DNA from: Ruminococcaceae bacterium UBA1320
GTDB lineage: Bacteria; Bacillota; Clostridia; Oscillospirales; Ethanoligenentaceae
Direction of reading: 5' to 3'
Length of the DNA: 30,396 nucleotides
Assembly: GCA_002306975.1 (NCBI GenBank)
Contig: DBTI01000116.1
Location: 107-30,502 of the forward strand
Shown: positions 8,442 to 16,114 of the stretch, in pieces
Layout: each line of letters starts with the position of its first letter
Position numbering within the stretch: the first letter of the stretch is position 1
The notes under the pieces: model-generated
What the model was told of the DNA's origin: nothing
The model's input: the letters and a program-made list of their open reading frames with translations, nothing else
Database searches by the model: none
Program-made: the position numbers and the translations under genes

Positions 8442-9482
8442 GTGACGGTTGACATACAAGTTTGCGATTGCAGTGAAGGCGATATTCTCGCTGCAGACGT
8501 TTTTAACCATGAAGGAGTTAAGCTTGTAGGCTGTAACACGATGATAAACTCATTTATAATCGAGAAGCTGCTTGAAATGGGTATCGAGAGTGTGCAGGTT
8601 TATGACCCCCCTATAAAAGCATCAACCAGGGAATATAAGTTAAAATACCTGATTAGCGACTATAAAGAAAACATACTTATTGTAAAAGATATGATTCATG
8701 AGCTTGCATCAGGTAAAAAGCTTGATATTAATAAGGTGTCAAAGGTCACGGACTCCATTTTCAAGCATTTAAACGATGTGAACAGCGACGATATAATGAA
8801 CTGCATCAACAATATTAAAAACTCTGATGAATATACATACCTTCACAGCGTAAACGTCGCTTTTTACAGCATGTTAATGGCGAAATGGATGAATCTTACT
8901 GAAAACGAGATAAAAAAAGCAATTCAGTCAGGATTTCTTCATGACATTGGTAAAGCTAAAGTGCCTCTTAAAGTTTTAAACAAATCCACACCGCTGACCA
9001 AAGAAGAATTCAATTTAATAAAAAAGCACCCGATTTATGGCTATTATATTCTTAACGACAGCAATTTTATCGATATAGACATAAAAAGGGCTGTGCTGCT
9101 TCATCACGAGCGGGTTAACCGTACAGGGTATCCTTTCAGCATCTCGGCGGGGAAGATCGGGATTCTTACACGCATTGTTTCGGTTGCCGATGTTTATGAC
9201 GCAATGACCTCTGACCGTGTGTACAAAAAGAAAGCTACCCCGTTTGCCGCCTTTGAAATGTTTATGACCGAGGGGTGCACTGATTTCGACACTTATGTCA
9301 CAAGCGAATTTGTAAGCCACATGGCCACTTTTTTGACCGGAACGGATGTTCTGCTCAGCAACGGTGAAAAGGGCAAAATAGTCTATATACCGCCGCACAA
9401 AATGCTTCAGCCGGTAATATGCTCTAACGGCGATTATTTCAGCATTGATGAAAAAGGTCTTGCAATAAAAGAAATGCTTTGA
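8442..9482 (+). CDS. HD-GYP domain phosphodiesterase (cyclic-di-GMP type)
   Basis: HD-GYP proteins hydrolyse cyclic di-GMP. The 346-residue product has an N-terminal segment of about 120 residues without a named domain, then the HD-GYP domain: the HD pair His167-Asp168 in FLHDIGK, His196 in KKHP, His221-His222-Glu223 and the GYP at 229-231 (HHERVNRTGYP), and Asp250 in SVADVYDAMTSDR. All metal-binding residues seem present, so it is probably active. No transmembrane segment or phosphoacceptor domain is obvious, so it is likely soluble and its N-terminus may be a partner-binding region. The start is GTG at 8442 with GGAGA at 8427-8431. It is flanked by terminators and seems monocistronic. Confidence 0.88.
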   Translation: MTVDIQVCDCSEGDILAADVFNHEGVKLVGCNTMINSFIIEKLLEMGIESVQVYDPPIKASTREYKLKYLISDYKENILIVKDMIHELASGKKLDINKVSKVTDSIFKHLNDVNSDDIMNCINNIKNSDEYTYLHSVNVAFYSMLMAKWMNLTENEIKKAIQSGFLHDIGKAKVPLKVLNKSTPLTKEEFNLIKKHPIYGYYILNDSNFIDIDIKRAVLLHHERVNRTGYPFSISAGKIGILTRIVSVADVYDAMTSDRVYKKKATPFAAFEMFMTEGCTDFDTYVTSEFVSHMATFLTGTDVLLSNGEKGKIVYIPPHKMLQPVICSNGDYFSIDEKGLAIKEML

Positions 9483-9499
9483 ATTAATATCGTTTGTAA

Positions 9500-9539
9500 T
9501 AAGCTCCGCTGCATAATATAGCGGAGCTTATTGTTATTT
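9500..9539 (+). terminator. Rho-independent terminator after the HD-GYP gene
   Basis: TAAGCTCCGCT (9500-9510) pairs perfectly with AGCGGAGCTTA (9520-9530) around a 9-base loop, followed by TTGTTATTT. It starts 17 bases after the stop codon. Confidence 0.85.
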
Positions 9540-9689
9540 AATGCACATTCCTTTCATAGTATTAAAAAGGATTATGCGGCTTGCCAGAAATAATGGCAAT
9601 TACAAAATTAAAGCGGAATAGTTTTATTATCCTCACTTTCCCGTTTTTATTTGAAATTGCAATAATGGCGGCTTAAGGGGATTGTGTAT

Positions 9690-10835
9690 ATGGAAAGTAC
9701 GGTAGGCGGCAAACTAAAACGCTTTTTCTCACATTCTGCAAGCAGTTCCGGGCCGCGTGCAAGAAAACGAAACGATGGAAGTTTGAATGCGCCTGATGCC
9801 AGAGGCGGACGTTCTAAGTCGGCGGCAATATTAATTTCGGCTGTCGCCATTGCCGCGTCAGGAGGCTTGACGGTTTCTTATATCAACACACGCCCGCTTT
9901 CAACCGAGCAGGTTGCCGCAAAAATCTGCCCCTGCATAGTTGGGGTGGTGCAGTATCAAAAGGACTCAATGAGCGTATATGGCGAGGGCAGCGGTATTAT
10001 TATGACTCAGGATGGCTATATCGTTACCAACAACCATGTAATAGAGAATGCGAATAAGCTTGAGGTGGTTACGTCGGACGGCAAGCGGTACCCTGCCAAA
10101 GCGGTGGGCAGCGATGCGCGTACCGACCTTGCCGTTGTCAAAATATCAGCAAATGGGTTAAAAACCGCTGAGTTTGGCGATTCGGGAAAATGCCGCGTGG
10201 GCGATCAGGTTGTGGCTATCGGCAACCCTTCGGGGTTAAGACTTGCTGGCTCTGTTACACAGGGGATAATCTCCGCCATTGACCGCGACATTGACGTTGG
10301 AAACGGGCCTATGAACCTTTTGCAGACAGACGCCGCCATCAACCCCGGAAATTCCGGCGGAGCGCTCGTGAATATGAGCGGAGAGGTTATAGGGATAAAT
10401 TCCGCGAAAATAGCGCAGGACGGCTATGAGGGTATCGGCTTCGCAATTCCCATTTCTTCGGCGCAACCGATTGTCGACAGCCTTATCAAATACGGCTATG
10501 TAAAAGGGCGCGTTAAGCTTGGGCTAAGCTGCCGAATGCTCGAAAACTTAACAGCCAGCGCCAACAAGCTTCCGACAGGCATTTATGTTGAATACGTCGA
10601 TCCCAAAAGCGGCGCGGCAAACAGCGGCCTCAAAGAGGACGATATTATAACGGCAATAAACAACGTTAAGGTTACGTCAAAAAGCGCGCTTTTGGTGGAG
10701 CGTGACCGTTATAAGCCGGGTGACAAGGTTGCAATAACGATCTATCGCCGGTCAACCTGCGGAACGCTTATTTTTAACGTTACATTGATGGAAGACAGGG
10801 GAATTGCCACCAAAGGCAAAACAGCCGGATGGTGA
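9690..10835 (+). CDS. HtrA/DegP-like membrane-anchored serine protease
   Basis: HtrA-family proteases degrade or refold damaged proteins outside the cytoplasmic membrane. The 381-residue protein has a basic cytoplasmic N-terminus, one transmembrane segment at about residues 44-66, a trypsin-like domain with the triad His116 (NNHVIEN), Asp146 (TDLAVVK) and Ser222 (NPGNSGGAL), and a C-terminal PDZ domain at about 270-360 that would select substrates. The start is set at the ATG at 9690, 9 bases after AAGGGG (9675-9680); the GTG at 9684 in the same frame is only 3 bases from it. It stands alone between two terminators. The gene could be called htrA or degP, but the exact subfamily is not resolved. 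Confidence 0.92.
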   Translation: MESTVGGKLKRFFSHSASSSGPRARKRNDGSLNAPDARGGRSKSAAILISAVAIAASGGLTVSYINTRPLSTEQVAAKICPCIVGVVQYQKDSMSVYGEGSGIIMTQDGYIVTNNHVIENANKLEVVTSDGKRYPAKAVGSDARTDLAVVKISANGLKTAEFGDSGKCRVGDQVVAIGNPSGLRLAGSVTQGIISAIDRDIDVGNGPMNLLQTDAAINPGNSGGALVNMSGEVIGINSAKIAQDGYEGIGFAIPISSAQPIVDSLIKYGYVKGRVKLGLSCRMLENLTASANKLPTGIYVEYVDPKSGAANSGLKEDDIITAINNVKVTSKSALLVERDRYKPGDKVAITIYRRSTCGTLIFNVTLMEDRGIATKGKTAGW

Positions 10836-10885
10836 AGCAAAATTTGCATTAAAAAGATTGATTTGTATATCAATTCGGCGTTATA

Positions 10886-10929
10886 ATTACTTCGGGCGTT
10901 ATAATAATGTCCGAAGTAATATTTTTATA
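10886..10929 (+). terminator. Rho-independent terminator after the HtrA-like gene
   Basis: ATTACTTCGG (10886-10895) pairs exactly with CCGAAGTAAT (10911-10920) and is followed by ATTTTTAT. Confidence 0.8.
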
Positions 10930-11029
10930 GTATAGCAACTTAAAAAATGAAGAGGAATTGTTTACCCGCCAAAGGTGAGAAGAAGCATTTCCTTGGGCTC
11001 ATTTTTAAAAATGTAAACGCTATAAGCTA

Positions 11030-11056
11030 TTAATGTGTGATTTTGTCACACATTAA
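11030..11056. promoter_or_regulatory. Perfect 11-bp palindrome upstream of trxA (operator candidate)
   Basis: TTAATGTGTGA (11030-11040) and TCACACATTAA (11046-11056) are exact reverse complements around TTTTG. The core TGTGA-N5-TCACA resembles CRP/FNR-like or Rex-like sites, but those have six bases between the half-sites. The right side is followed by A, not T, so it is not a plus-strand terminator. It is 51 bases before the trxA start, so it could be a repressor or redox-regulator site. Confidence 0.55.
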
Positions 11057-11107
11057 TAAAAAAAATTGGTGTAAAATATAAATAACGAAAACAAGGAGGA
11101 CTTTAAA

Positions 11108-11419
11108 ATGCCAATGACTATAACATCTGAAAATTTTGATACAGAGGTAATGCAGTCGGAAACACCGGTGCTAATTGATTTTTGGGCGCCGTGGTGCGCG
11201 CCGTGCCGTATGGTTTCACCGATTGTCGATGAACTTGCAGAAGAGCTTGGCAGCGATATAAAGGTTGTTAAAATCAATATTGACGAAGAACCGGAGATTG
11301 CGGCCAACTTCAACGTTATGAGCATCCCCACGCTTGCCGTGGTCAAAGAGGGCAAAGTTGCCGCGACCTCGGTCGGCGCCCGTCCAAAGGAAGACATCAG
11401 AAAAATCCTCGGCATCTGA
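11108..11419 (+). CDS. trxA: Thioredoxin
   Basis: Thioredoxin reduces protein disulfides with electrons from thioredoxin reductase. The 103-residue protein has the complete fold with the active site WCAPC (Cys30 and Cys33) and the cis-proline Pro74 in SIPTLAVV. The residue after the first cysteine is Ala rather than the usual Gly, which can shift redox potential slightly. The ATG at 11108 is 8 bases after AAGGAGG (11093-11099). The gene is preceded by a perfect palindrome and followed by a terminator, so it is probably a single-gene unit. No reductase gene is nearby. Confidence 0.95.
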   Translation: MPMTITSENFDTEVMQSETPVLIDFWAPWCAPCRMVSPIVDELAEELGSDIKVVKINIDEEPEIAANFNVMSIPTLAVVKEGKVAATSVGARPKEDIRKILGI

Positions 11420-11437
11420 TTTCTATCAAAGCTAATC

Positions 11438-11477
11438 AAAAAATCACACCAATAGAAATTGTTGGTGTGGTTTTTTT
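11438..11477 (+). terminator. Rho-independent terminator after trxA
   Basis: CACACCAA (11445-11452) pairs with TTGGTGTG (11462-11469), extended by A-T pairs on each side, and is followed by a run of seven T (11471-11477). Confidence 0.85.
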
Positions 11478-11574
11478 GCTTATGGCAATTTAGAAAATCA
11501 ATTGCGATAATAATGGACTATTGTAAAAGATTGTGGTAATGTTTTTTTAAGATTTATAACAAGGGGGTATTGCT

Positions 11575-12348
11575 GTGCGATTTAAAAGTTCTGGAGATAA
11601 GAGCCTGCCTGCAATCATCATATTACATGGCGGAGGGCTGTCCTGGTGGTCTTTGCAAAATGAAATCGATGTGCTGCAGCAAAACTATTACGTTGTAACG
11701 CCTGTTATCGACGGTCATGGCGAAGACGGCGATGAAACTTTTGCAAGCATTGAAGATTCCGCAAAAAAGCTTATCAAATACATAGATGAGAGTCATAACG
11801 GAAAGGTTTATGCAATAGGCGGCTTATCTATCGGAGCGCAGATTGTCACCGAAACATTGTCTTTAAGACAAGATATTGCGCAGTATGCGATTATTGAAAG
11901 CGCTCTTGTTTTTCCGATTAAAGGTACGGCGCTTTTTACAGTGCCGGCATTTAAGCTGTTTTACGGTTTGATGCAAAAAAAGTGGTGTTCTAAAATGCAG
12001 GCGAAAACACTTTTTGTGCCGGAAAATATGTTTGAAAGGTATTATGAGGACAGCTTGAAAATTTCAAAGACATCACTGATAAATATCACTCTGAGTAACG
12101 GAAATTACAAACTGAAAAGTGAAATACATAACACAAGATCAAAGGTTATGATAGTCGTAGGCGGAAAAGAGCTGGGAATTATGAAAAAATCCGCAAAGGC
12201 GCTGCATGAGGCTATTCCAGATAGTGAGCTGCGAATACTCCCGAAAATGGGACACGGCGAAATAAGTCTTGTTCATCCTGCCGAGTTTTTGAAGCTGCTG
12301 TCCGATTTTTTTGCTAATGAAAATATCAAACAAACGCCCTTAAATTGA
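11575..12348 (+). CDS. Alpha/beta-hydrolase fold protein
   Basis: The 257-residue product has the alpha/beta-hydrolase layout: an oxyanion-hole segment LHGGGLSWW (about 17-25), the nucleophile elbow GGLSIGAQ with Ser85, and a C-terminal histidine His227 in KMGHGE. The expected acid after strand 7 falls on Glu199 (VVGGKELGIM), where Asp is commoner, so the triad may be Ser-His-Glu. No signal peptide is seen, so it is probably cytoplasmic. The substrate cannot be told; small esterases and lipid hydrolases share this pattern. The GTG at 11575 follows AAGGGGG (11561-11567). It is separated from trxA by a terminator and from pyrE by a promoter. Confidence 0.8.
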   Translation: MRFKSSGDKSLPAIIILHGGGLSWWSLQNEIDVLQQNYYVVTPVIDGHGEDGDETFASIEDSAKKLIKYIDESHNGKVYAIGGLSIGAQIVTETLSLRQDIAQYAIIESALVFPIKGTALFTVPAFKLFYGLMQKKWCSKMQAKTLFVPENMFERYYEDSLKISKTSLINITLSNGNYKLKSEIHNTRSKVMIVVGGKELGIMKKSAKALHEAIPDSELRILPKMGHGEISLVHPAEFLKLLSDFFANENIKQTPLN

Positions 12349-12431
12349 GCATAAAAGAGATATGAGCTGCTCACAGTTATATATGGCGTGTACATGCGGA
12401 TCACCGCTCTTTATTTATAATCGGTTTTGCG

Positions 12432-12460
12432 TTTACAAATCACACTGCATGGATTATAAT
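12432..12460 (+). promoter_or_regulatory. Sigma-A type promoter of pyrE
   Basis: TTTACA (12432-12437) and a perfect TATAAT (12455-12460) are 17 bases apart. Transcription would begin near 12467, about 60 bases before the pyrE ATG. The unit may run on into the WYL regulator. Confidence 0.75.
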
Positions 12461-12492
12461 TTTTAGAGAACAGCGGTATGTGCCGCAGTAGC

Positions 12493-12525
12493 TTGAAGGG
12501 AAAATCAATTTGAAGGGAAAATCAA
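12493..12525 (+). repeat. Tandem duplication of the pyrE ribosome-binding region
   Basis: TTGAAGGGAAAATCAA occurs twice (12493-12508 and 12510-12525) with one T between, directly before the ATG at 12527. The second copy supplies the GAAGGG site with an 8-base spacer. The first copy would serve a TTG at 12510 that opens a six-codon frame ending TGA at 12528-12530, overlapping the pyrE start codon. Confidence 0.8.
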
Positions 12526-12526
12526 A

Positions 12527-13201
12527 ATGAATGATTATAAAAAAGAGTTTATAGAATTTATGGTGCGCTCGGGGGTTCTTACCTTTGGGGATTTCGTGAC
12601 CAAAAGCGGGCGTAAAACACCCTATTTTGTCAACACCGGGAATTATGTGACCGGCGCTCAAATGGCTAAGCTCGGCGAATTTTACGCAAAGTGCATTCTT
12701 GCCAACGTTGATACAAAGATTGACGCGCTGTTTGGCCCCGCCTACAAGGGTATTCCGCTTTCGGTTGCCGCTTCAATAGCGCTCAGCGAGAAGTGCGGCA
12801 AAGACGTCAGCTACTGCTTTAACCGCAAAGAGGCAAAGGATCACGGCGAGGGCGGAAAAATGGTCGGATACAAGCTCAAAGACGGCGACAGCGTCATTAT
12901 CATCGAGGATGTTGTTACCGCCGGCACATCTGTGCGCGAATGTCTGCCGCTGCTGCGCGCTCAGGCTGATGTTAACATTGCCGGGCTTATCGTTTCGGTT
13001 GACCGCATGGAAAAGGGCACAGGCGATAAGACAACCATTGAGGAGCTTAACGAGCAGTATGGTATCAAGACATACCCCATTGTCACCGTCCGCGAAATCA
13101 TCGACTCTATATACAACGTGCCGATTGATGGCAGGCTACTTATAGACGACACGATGAAACAGCGCATGGAGGATTATATCAGCACCTATTGCGCCTGCTA
13201 A
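12527..13201 (+). CDS. pyrE: Orotate phosphoribosyltransferase
   Basis: PyrE joins orotate to PRPP to form orotidine monophosphate in pyrimidine synthesis. The 224-residue protein has the PRPP-binding motif VIIIEDVVTAGTS at about 123-135, the FGPAYKGIPL segment at 69-78, and the catalytic loop KEAKDHGEGG at 101-110. The ATG at 12527 is preceded by a duplicated ribosome site. The rest of the pyr pathway is not in the window. A clear promoter lies upstream and no attenuator of the PyrR kind was seen. The WYL regulator starts 28 bases downstream on the same strand. Confidence 0.95.
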   Translation: MNDYKKEFIEFMVRSGVLTFGDFVTKSGRKTPYFVNTGNYVTGAQMAKLGEFYAKCILANVDTKIDALFGPAYKGIPLSVAASIALSEKCGKDVSYCFNRKEAKDHGEGGKMVGYKLKDGDSVIIIEDVVTAGTSVRECLPLLRAQADVNIAGLIVSVDRMEKGTGDKTTIEELNEQYGIKTYPIVTVREIIDSIYNVPIDGRLLIDDTMKQRMEDYISTYCAC

Positions 13202-13229
13202 AAATAACAGACATGAAGAAGGTCGCCTC

Positions 13230-14162
13230 ATGAAAATAAACAGGCTGCTCGAAATGGCCATGATTCTTTTAAACAGGGGCGGGGTGACGGCAGGGCAGCT
13301 TGCGGACCGTTTCGGCGTTTCTGTTCGTACAGTCTATCGCGATATCGACGAGCTTTCCTGTGCGGGCGTGCCTGTTTATGCAAACCGCGGCGCGGGCGGC
13401 GGTATATCATTGCTGCCGGGTTATACGGTTGACAAGGCACTGCTTTCAGAAGCTGAGCGCGACGATGTGCTGCTTGCGTTAAAAACACTTGAGGCGACGC
13501 GCTACCCGAACGCGGGTGCCGCGCTTGAAAAAATCGGCGCCGCCTTTAGGAACGGCGGCAATGAGAAGAAAAAACAGGACTGGATCGACATATATTTTCA
13601 TCCGTGGCAGGTAAGCCCCGATGAAAACGGAAGGTTCAACACAATTAAAACCGGCATCATTGAGCGGCGCGTTATTGAGTTTGATTATATCAACGCAAAC
13701 GGAGAGAAAAGCCGTCGCAGTGTGGAGCCGCAAAAGCTTGTCTATTACAGCAACAGCTTTTATCTCAACGCGTTTTGCAGGAAACGCAATGAAAACAGGC
13801 AGTTTCGCGTATCCCGTATTAAAAACATCACTGTGACAAACGAGCGTTTTGAGCCGCGCGGCGATATTTCCGAAGCAGATTTAATACATTCGGACGGTCG
13901 CCCCGCGGCTTTGCTGCGCCTTAAATTCTCGCCGCAGGTGCTTTACCGCATCTATGACTATTTCAGCGATGAGATTATAACGAAAAACGCCGACGGTTCC
14001 TGCACGGTAGAGATGTGCTGGCCGGAGGATGAATGGGTTTACGGCTACATTATGTCATATGGCAACGCCTGCGAGGTTTTGGCGCCTTTGCATATCAGAA
14101 AAATTATATCGGAACGGTTAAAGTCAGCCGCAAAGCAATATGAAAAAGATGCGGAATCTTAA
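13230..14162 (+). CDS. HTH/WYL-domain transcriptional regulator (YafY-like)
   Basis: The 310-residue protein begins with a winged helix-turn-helix (residues about 1-55; VTAGQLADRFGVSVRTVYRD is the recognition region), followed by a linker with the GGGISLLPGY segment and a WYL domain covering about 140-240 (KLVYYSNSFYLNAFC, then FRVSRIKNI), plus a C-terminal extension. WYL proteins bind ligands, in some cases nucleic acids, and many act in DNA-damage or phage-defence settings. Here the usual W-Y-L stretch reads SFYLNAFC. Its place just before five closely spaced genes makes it a candidate regulator of them; the 203-base gap between would hold the operator. It could also be co-transcribed with pyrE. 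Confidence 0.88.
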   Translation: MKINRLLEMAMILLNRGGVTAGQLADRFGVSVRTVYRDIDELSCAGVPVYANRGAGGGISLLPGYTVDKALLSEAERDDVLLALKTLEATRYPNAGAALEKIGAAFRNGGNEKKKQDWIDIYFHPWQVSPDENGRFNTIKTGIIERRVIEFDYINANGEKSRRSVEPQKLVYYSNSFYLNAFCRKRNENRQFRVSRIKNITVTNERFEPRGDISEADLIHSDGRPAALLRLKFSPQVLYRIYDYFSDEIITKNADGSCTVEMCWPEDEWVYGYIMSYGNACEVLAPLHIRKIISERLKSAAKQYEKDAES

Positions 14163-14259
14163 AAAACCGTTGCGAATATGACACACTGTTGTCAAGTTAA
14201 GATGAGTATTATTGTCTTAAAGCAATTTAGAAAAAGATGAGGAAATTGTTTTTGTTTAT

Positions 14260-14276
14260 CCCCGCCGGAGGCGGGG
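14260..14276. repeat. GC-rich hairpin in the gap before the accessory operon
   Basis: CCCCGCC (14260-14266) pairs with GGCGGGG (14270-14276) around GGA in otherwise AT-rich DNA. A related CCCCGCCGGAG hairpin lies upstream of the YlbJ-like gene on the other strand (30318-30344). No T run follows, so it is not a normal terminator. Confidence 0.45.
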
Positions 14277-14365
14277 GAAACATCCCCTAAAAAAGAAGAG
14301 AAATATCCCTTTGTTTTCATCGTAAAAAGTAAAATTGCAAGAAAGATTAATGAGGAGGGTTTTGA

Positions 14366-14689
14366 ATGGAAGGCGTAAGTGACTCTTTTTCCTGCTTTTT
14401 TAAAGAAGCGCCGGCGCAGGCGGGCGCGTGGATGGAGGCGGTGCAAAAGCTTTCCGGCGCAAGCGCGCTTGACCGCAAAACAGAATGTATCGCTTATGTT
14501 GCCGTGCTGGCGGCGGTGGGGCTTGTTTCGGGGATTCCGTTTCATGTGAAAGAAGCAAAATCGCTTGGGGCAACGCGCGACGAGATCATCAGCGCTGTGC
14601 TGCTTTCACTGCCCGCCGTTGGCAACAAGTGTGTCGCAGCGCTGCCGGCGGCACTTGAAGCCTTTGACGCAAAGGGTGAGAGGTGTTGA
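14366..14689 (+). CDS. Carboxymuconolactone-decarboxylase/AhpD-like protein without active-site cysteines
   Basis: The 107-residue protein has the all-helical CMD/AhpD pattern: DRKTECIAYVAVLAAVG, then a histidine segment and KSLGATRDEIISAVLLS. AhpD-type members use a CxxCxxxH motif for peroxide-linked redox chemistry. Here the matching region reads LVSGIPFH, so both cysteines are missing while the histidine remains; a thiol-based role is therefore unlikely. The ATG at 14366 follows AGGAGGG (14353-14359). It is the first gene of a compact run; the next starts 3 bases after its stop. The function is open: a non-redox CMD enzyme or a binding protein are both possible. Confidence 0.75.
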   Translation: MEGVSDSFSCFFKEAPAQAGAWMEAVQKLSGASALDRKTECIAYVAVLAAVGLVSGIPFHVKEAKSLGATRDEIISAVLLSLPAVGNKCVAALPAALEAFDAKGERC

Positions 14690-14692
14690 CAG

Positions 14693-15508
14693 ATGACACA
14701 GCCTACGCCGGGCAGTGAGGAGCTTTCAGCGTTACTGGGGCAGTCGTATGAAGTCTATACATTAGTTAACGGCTTTATCGACTGCTTTTATCAAGCCGAG
14801 ATTTTCTGGGGTAAAAAAGGAAAACACGGAATCTATTCAACAAGATACCTGCAAAAGGGCAAATCCCTTTGCACGATTTTTATCAACAAAGGGTATTTCA
14901 CTATGATGTTAGTGTATGGGAAAAAAGAACAGGAAGCGTTTGAAGCCGCTGATTATCGTGTTTGCGGAGAGTTTCAGAAGATCTATGACGACACCTATAT
15001 TTACCCCGAGGGCAAGTGGGTTTGGCTCGATCTATATGATACCGCTTCATTTGCCGATATAAAACACTTTCTTTCCGTTAAAATGAAACCGGATAATAAC
15101 GCTATGACAATGTGCGGATACAAATGCAATCTGTGCAGTGCATATGCAAAAAACATAAAGAAAAATGACAGGCGGGAAGAACTCTCTGCAATCTGGAAAA
15201 AGTATTACGGCCTTGATATGCCAAAAGAAGAGGTTTTCTGCGACGGCTGCCGCTGCGCCACAAAAGACGCAAGGCTTGTGGATGAGGGCTGCCCTGTAAG
15301 AAAGTGCGTTATCAATAAAAAGATTGCCCACTGCGGCGACTGCCCCGAATTCCCCTGTGGAACACTGAGCCTGCGGGCGGGTCTCAATTGCAGTCAGGCT
15401 AAAGAAAAAGCGGGCGGAGATTTTGACGATAATGATTATACTGAATATCTGCTCGCCTATGACAACATGACAAGGCTCTCGAATTATCAAAAGAGCAAGC
15501 AGCCTTGA
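14693..15508 (+). CDS. DUF3788-DUF3795 fusion protein, cysteine-rich
   Basis: The 271-residue protein seems to join two uncharacterised families. Residues about 1-132 resemble DUF3788 (YSTRYLQKGKSLCTIF and the GKWVWLDLYD segment). Residues about 138-260 resemble DUF3795, with CGYKCNLCSA (Cys141, Cys145, Cys148) followed by Cys183, 186, 188, 200, 205, 214, 217 and 222. That spacing suggests metal binding by several cysteine clusters, probably zinc or iron-sulfur. No membrane segment is seen. The ATG at 14693 uses GAGAGG inside the previous gene, so the two are probably translated together. Names rest on remembered family patterns. Confidence 0.7.
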   Translation: MTQPTPGSEELSALLGQSYEVYTLVNGFIDCFYQAEIFWGKKGKHGIYSTRYLQKGKSLCTIFINKGYFTMMLVYGKKEQEAFEAADYRVCGEFQKIYDDTYIYPEGKWVWLDLYDTASFADIKHFLSVKMKPDNNAMTMCGYKCNLCSAYAKNIKKNDRREELSAIWKKYYGLDMPKEEVFCDGCRCATKDARLVDEGCPVRKCVINKKIAHCGDCPEFPCGTLSLRAGLNCSQAKEKAGGDFDDNDYTEYLLAYDNMTRLSNYQKSKQP

Positions 15509-15532
15509 AACCGACGGCTTGGGGGTAGAGCT

Positions 15533-16090
15533 ATGCTTGAAATAATCAGATTTGAGGTTAACCGTTGGGAAGGAACAAGGGTAATTGGCATTGATATTCC
15601 ACGCAACAAAGGCAACAGTGACGGTGTAATTTCGGAAAAGTGGGACAAGTTTTATGAGGACGGAACTTTAAAAAAACTTGTGGATATGCAGAAATACCAT
15701 GTAACGCCTTTGACCGACAATACAACAGGCAATCCATCCCCACCGGAATATGTAGGGCTGCAGCATAACTATAACCTTGAAACGCTTGACTATGTTTACA
15801 CAATCGGAATGCTGATGAAATCAGGCGCACCGGTGCCGAAGGGGTATGCTTTTTGCGATTTGCCTGTGTGCAAAATGGCCTCGGCGTGGGTTCGCGGCAG
15901 CCACAATAACGGCGAGATCTATAACGAGGGTTATGAGCTAGTGCTCAAGAAGGTGCGTGAGAGCGGATTTGCCGACGAGTGCGGCAAATTCTGGCTTGAA
16001 GCATACAGCGACGAGCGCTTTACCGCCGCGTTTTATCACAGCGGGGGAGAGGACGTCGTTATCGACTATCATATACCTCTTCACGATTAA
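15533..16090 (+). CDS. GyrI-like small-molecule-binding domain protein (first of two)
   Basis: The 185-residue product looks like a free-standing GyrI-like/AraC effector-binding domain: a strand-rich start (FEVNRWEGTRVIGIDIP), a central LDYVYTIGMLMKSG, and a C-terminal WLEAYSDER with DVVIDYHIPL. Members bind hydrophobic or cationic compounds, and some GyrI-like proteins hydrolyse DNA-alkylating cyclopropanoids. It is 24 bases after the DUF3788/3795 gene, with GGGGGTAG as ribosome site. It shares only the fold, not close sequence, with the next gene. A catalytic role cannot be judged from motifs alone. Confidence 0.6.
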   Translation: MLEIIRFEVNRWEGTRVIGIDIPRNKGNSDGVISEKWDKFYEDGTLKKLVDMQKYHVTPLTDNTTGNPSPPEYVGLQHNYNLETLDYVYTIGMLMKSGAPVPKGYAFCDLPVCKMASAWVRGSHNNGEIYNEGYELVLKKVRESGFADECGKFWLEAYSDERFTAAFYHSGGEDVVIDYHIPLHD

Positions 16091-16114
16091 TTTGATTCAA
16101 AAGGGGCGTTTGAA

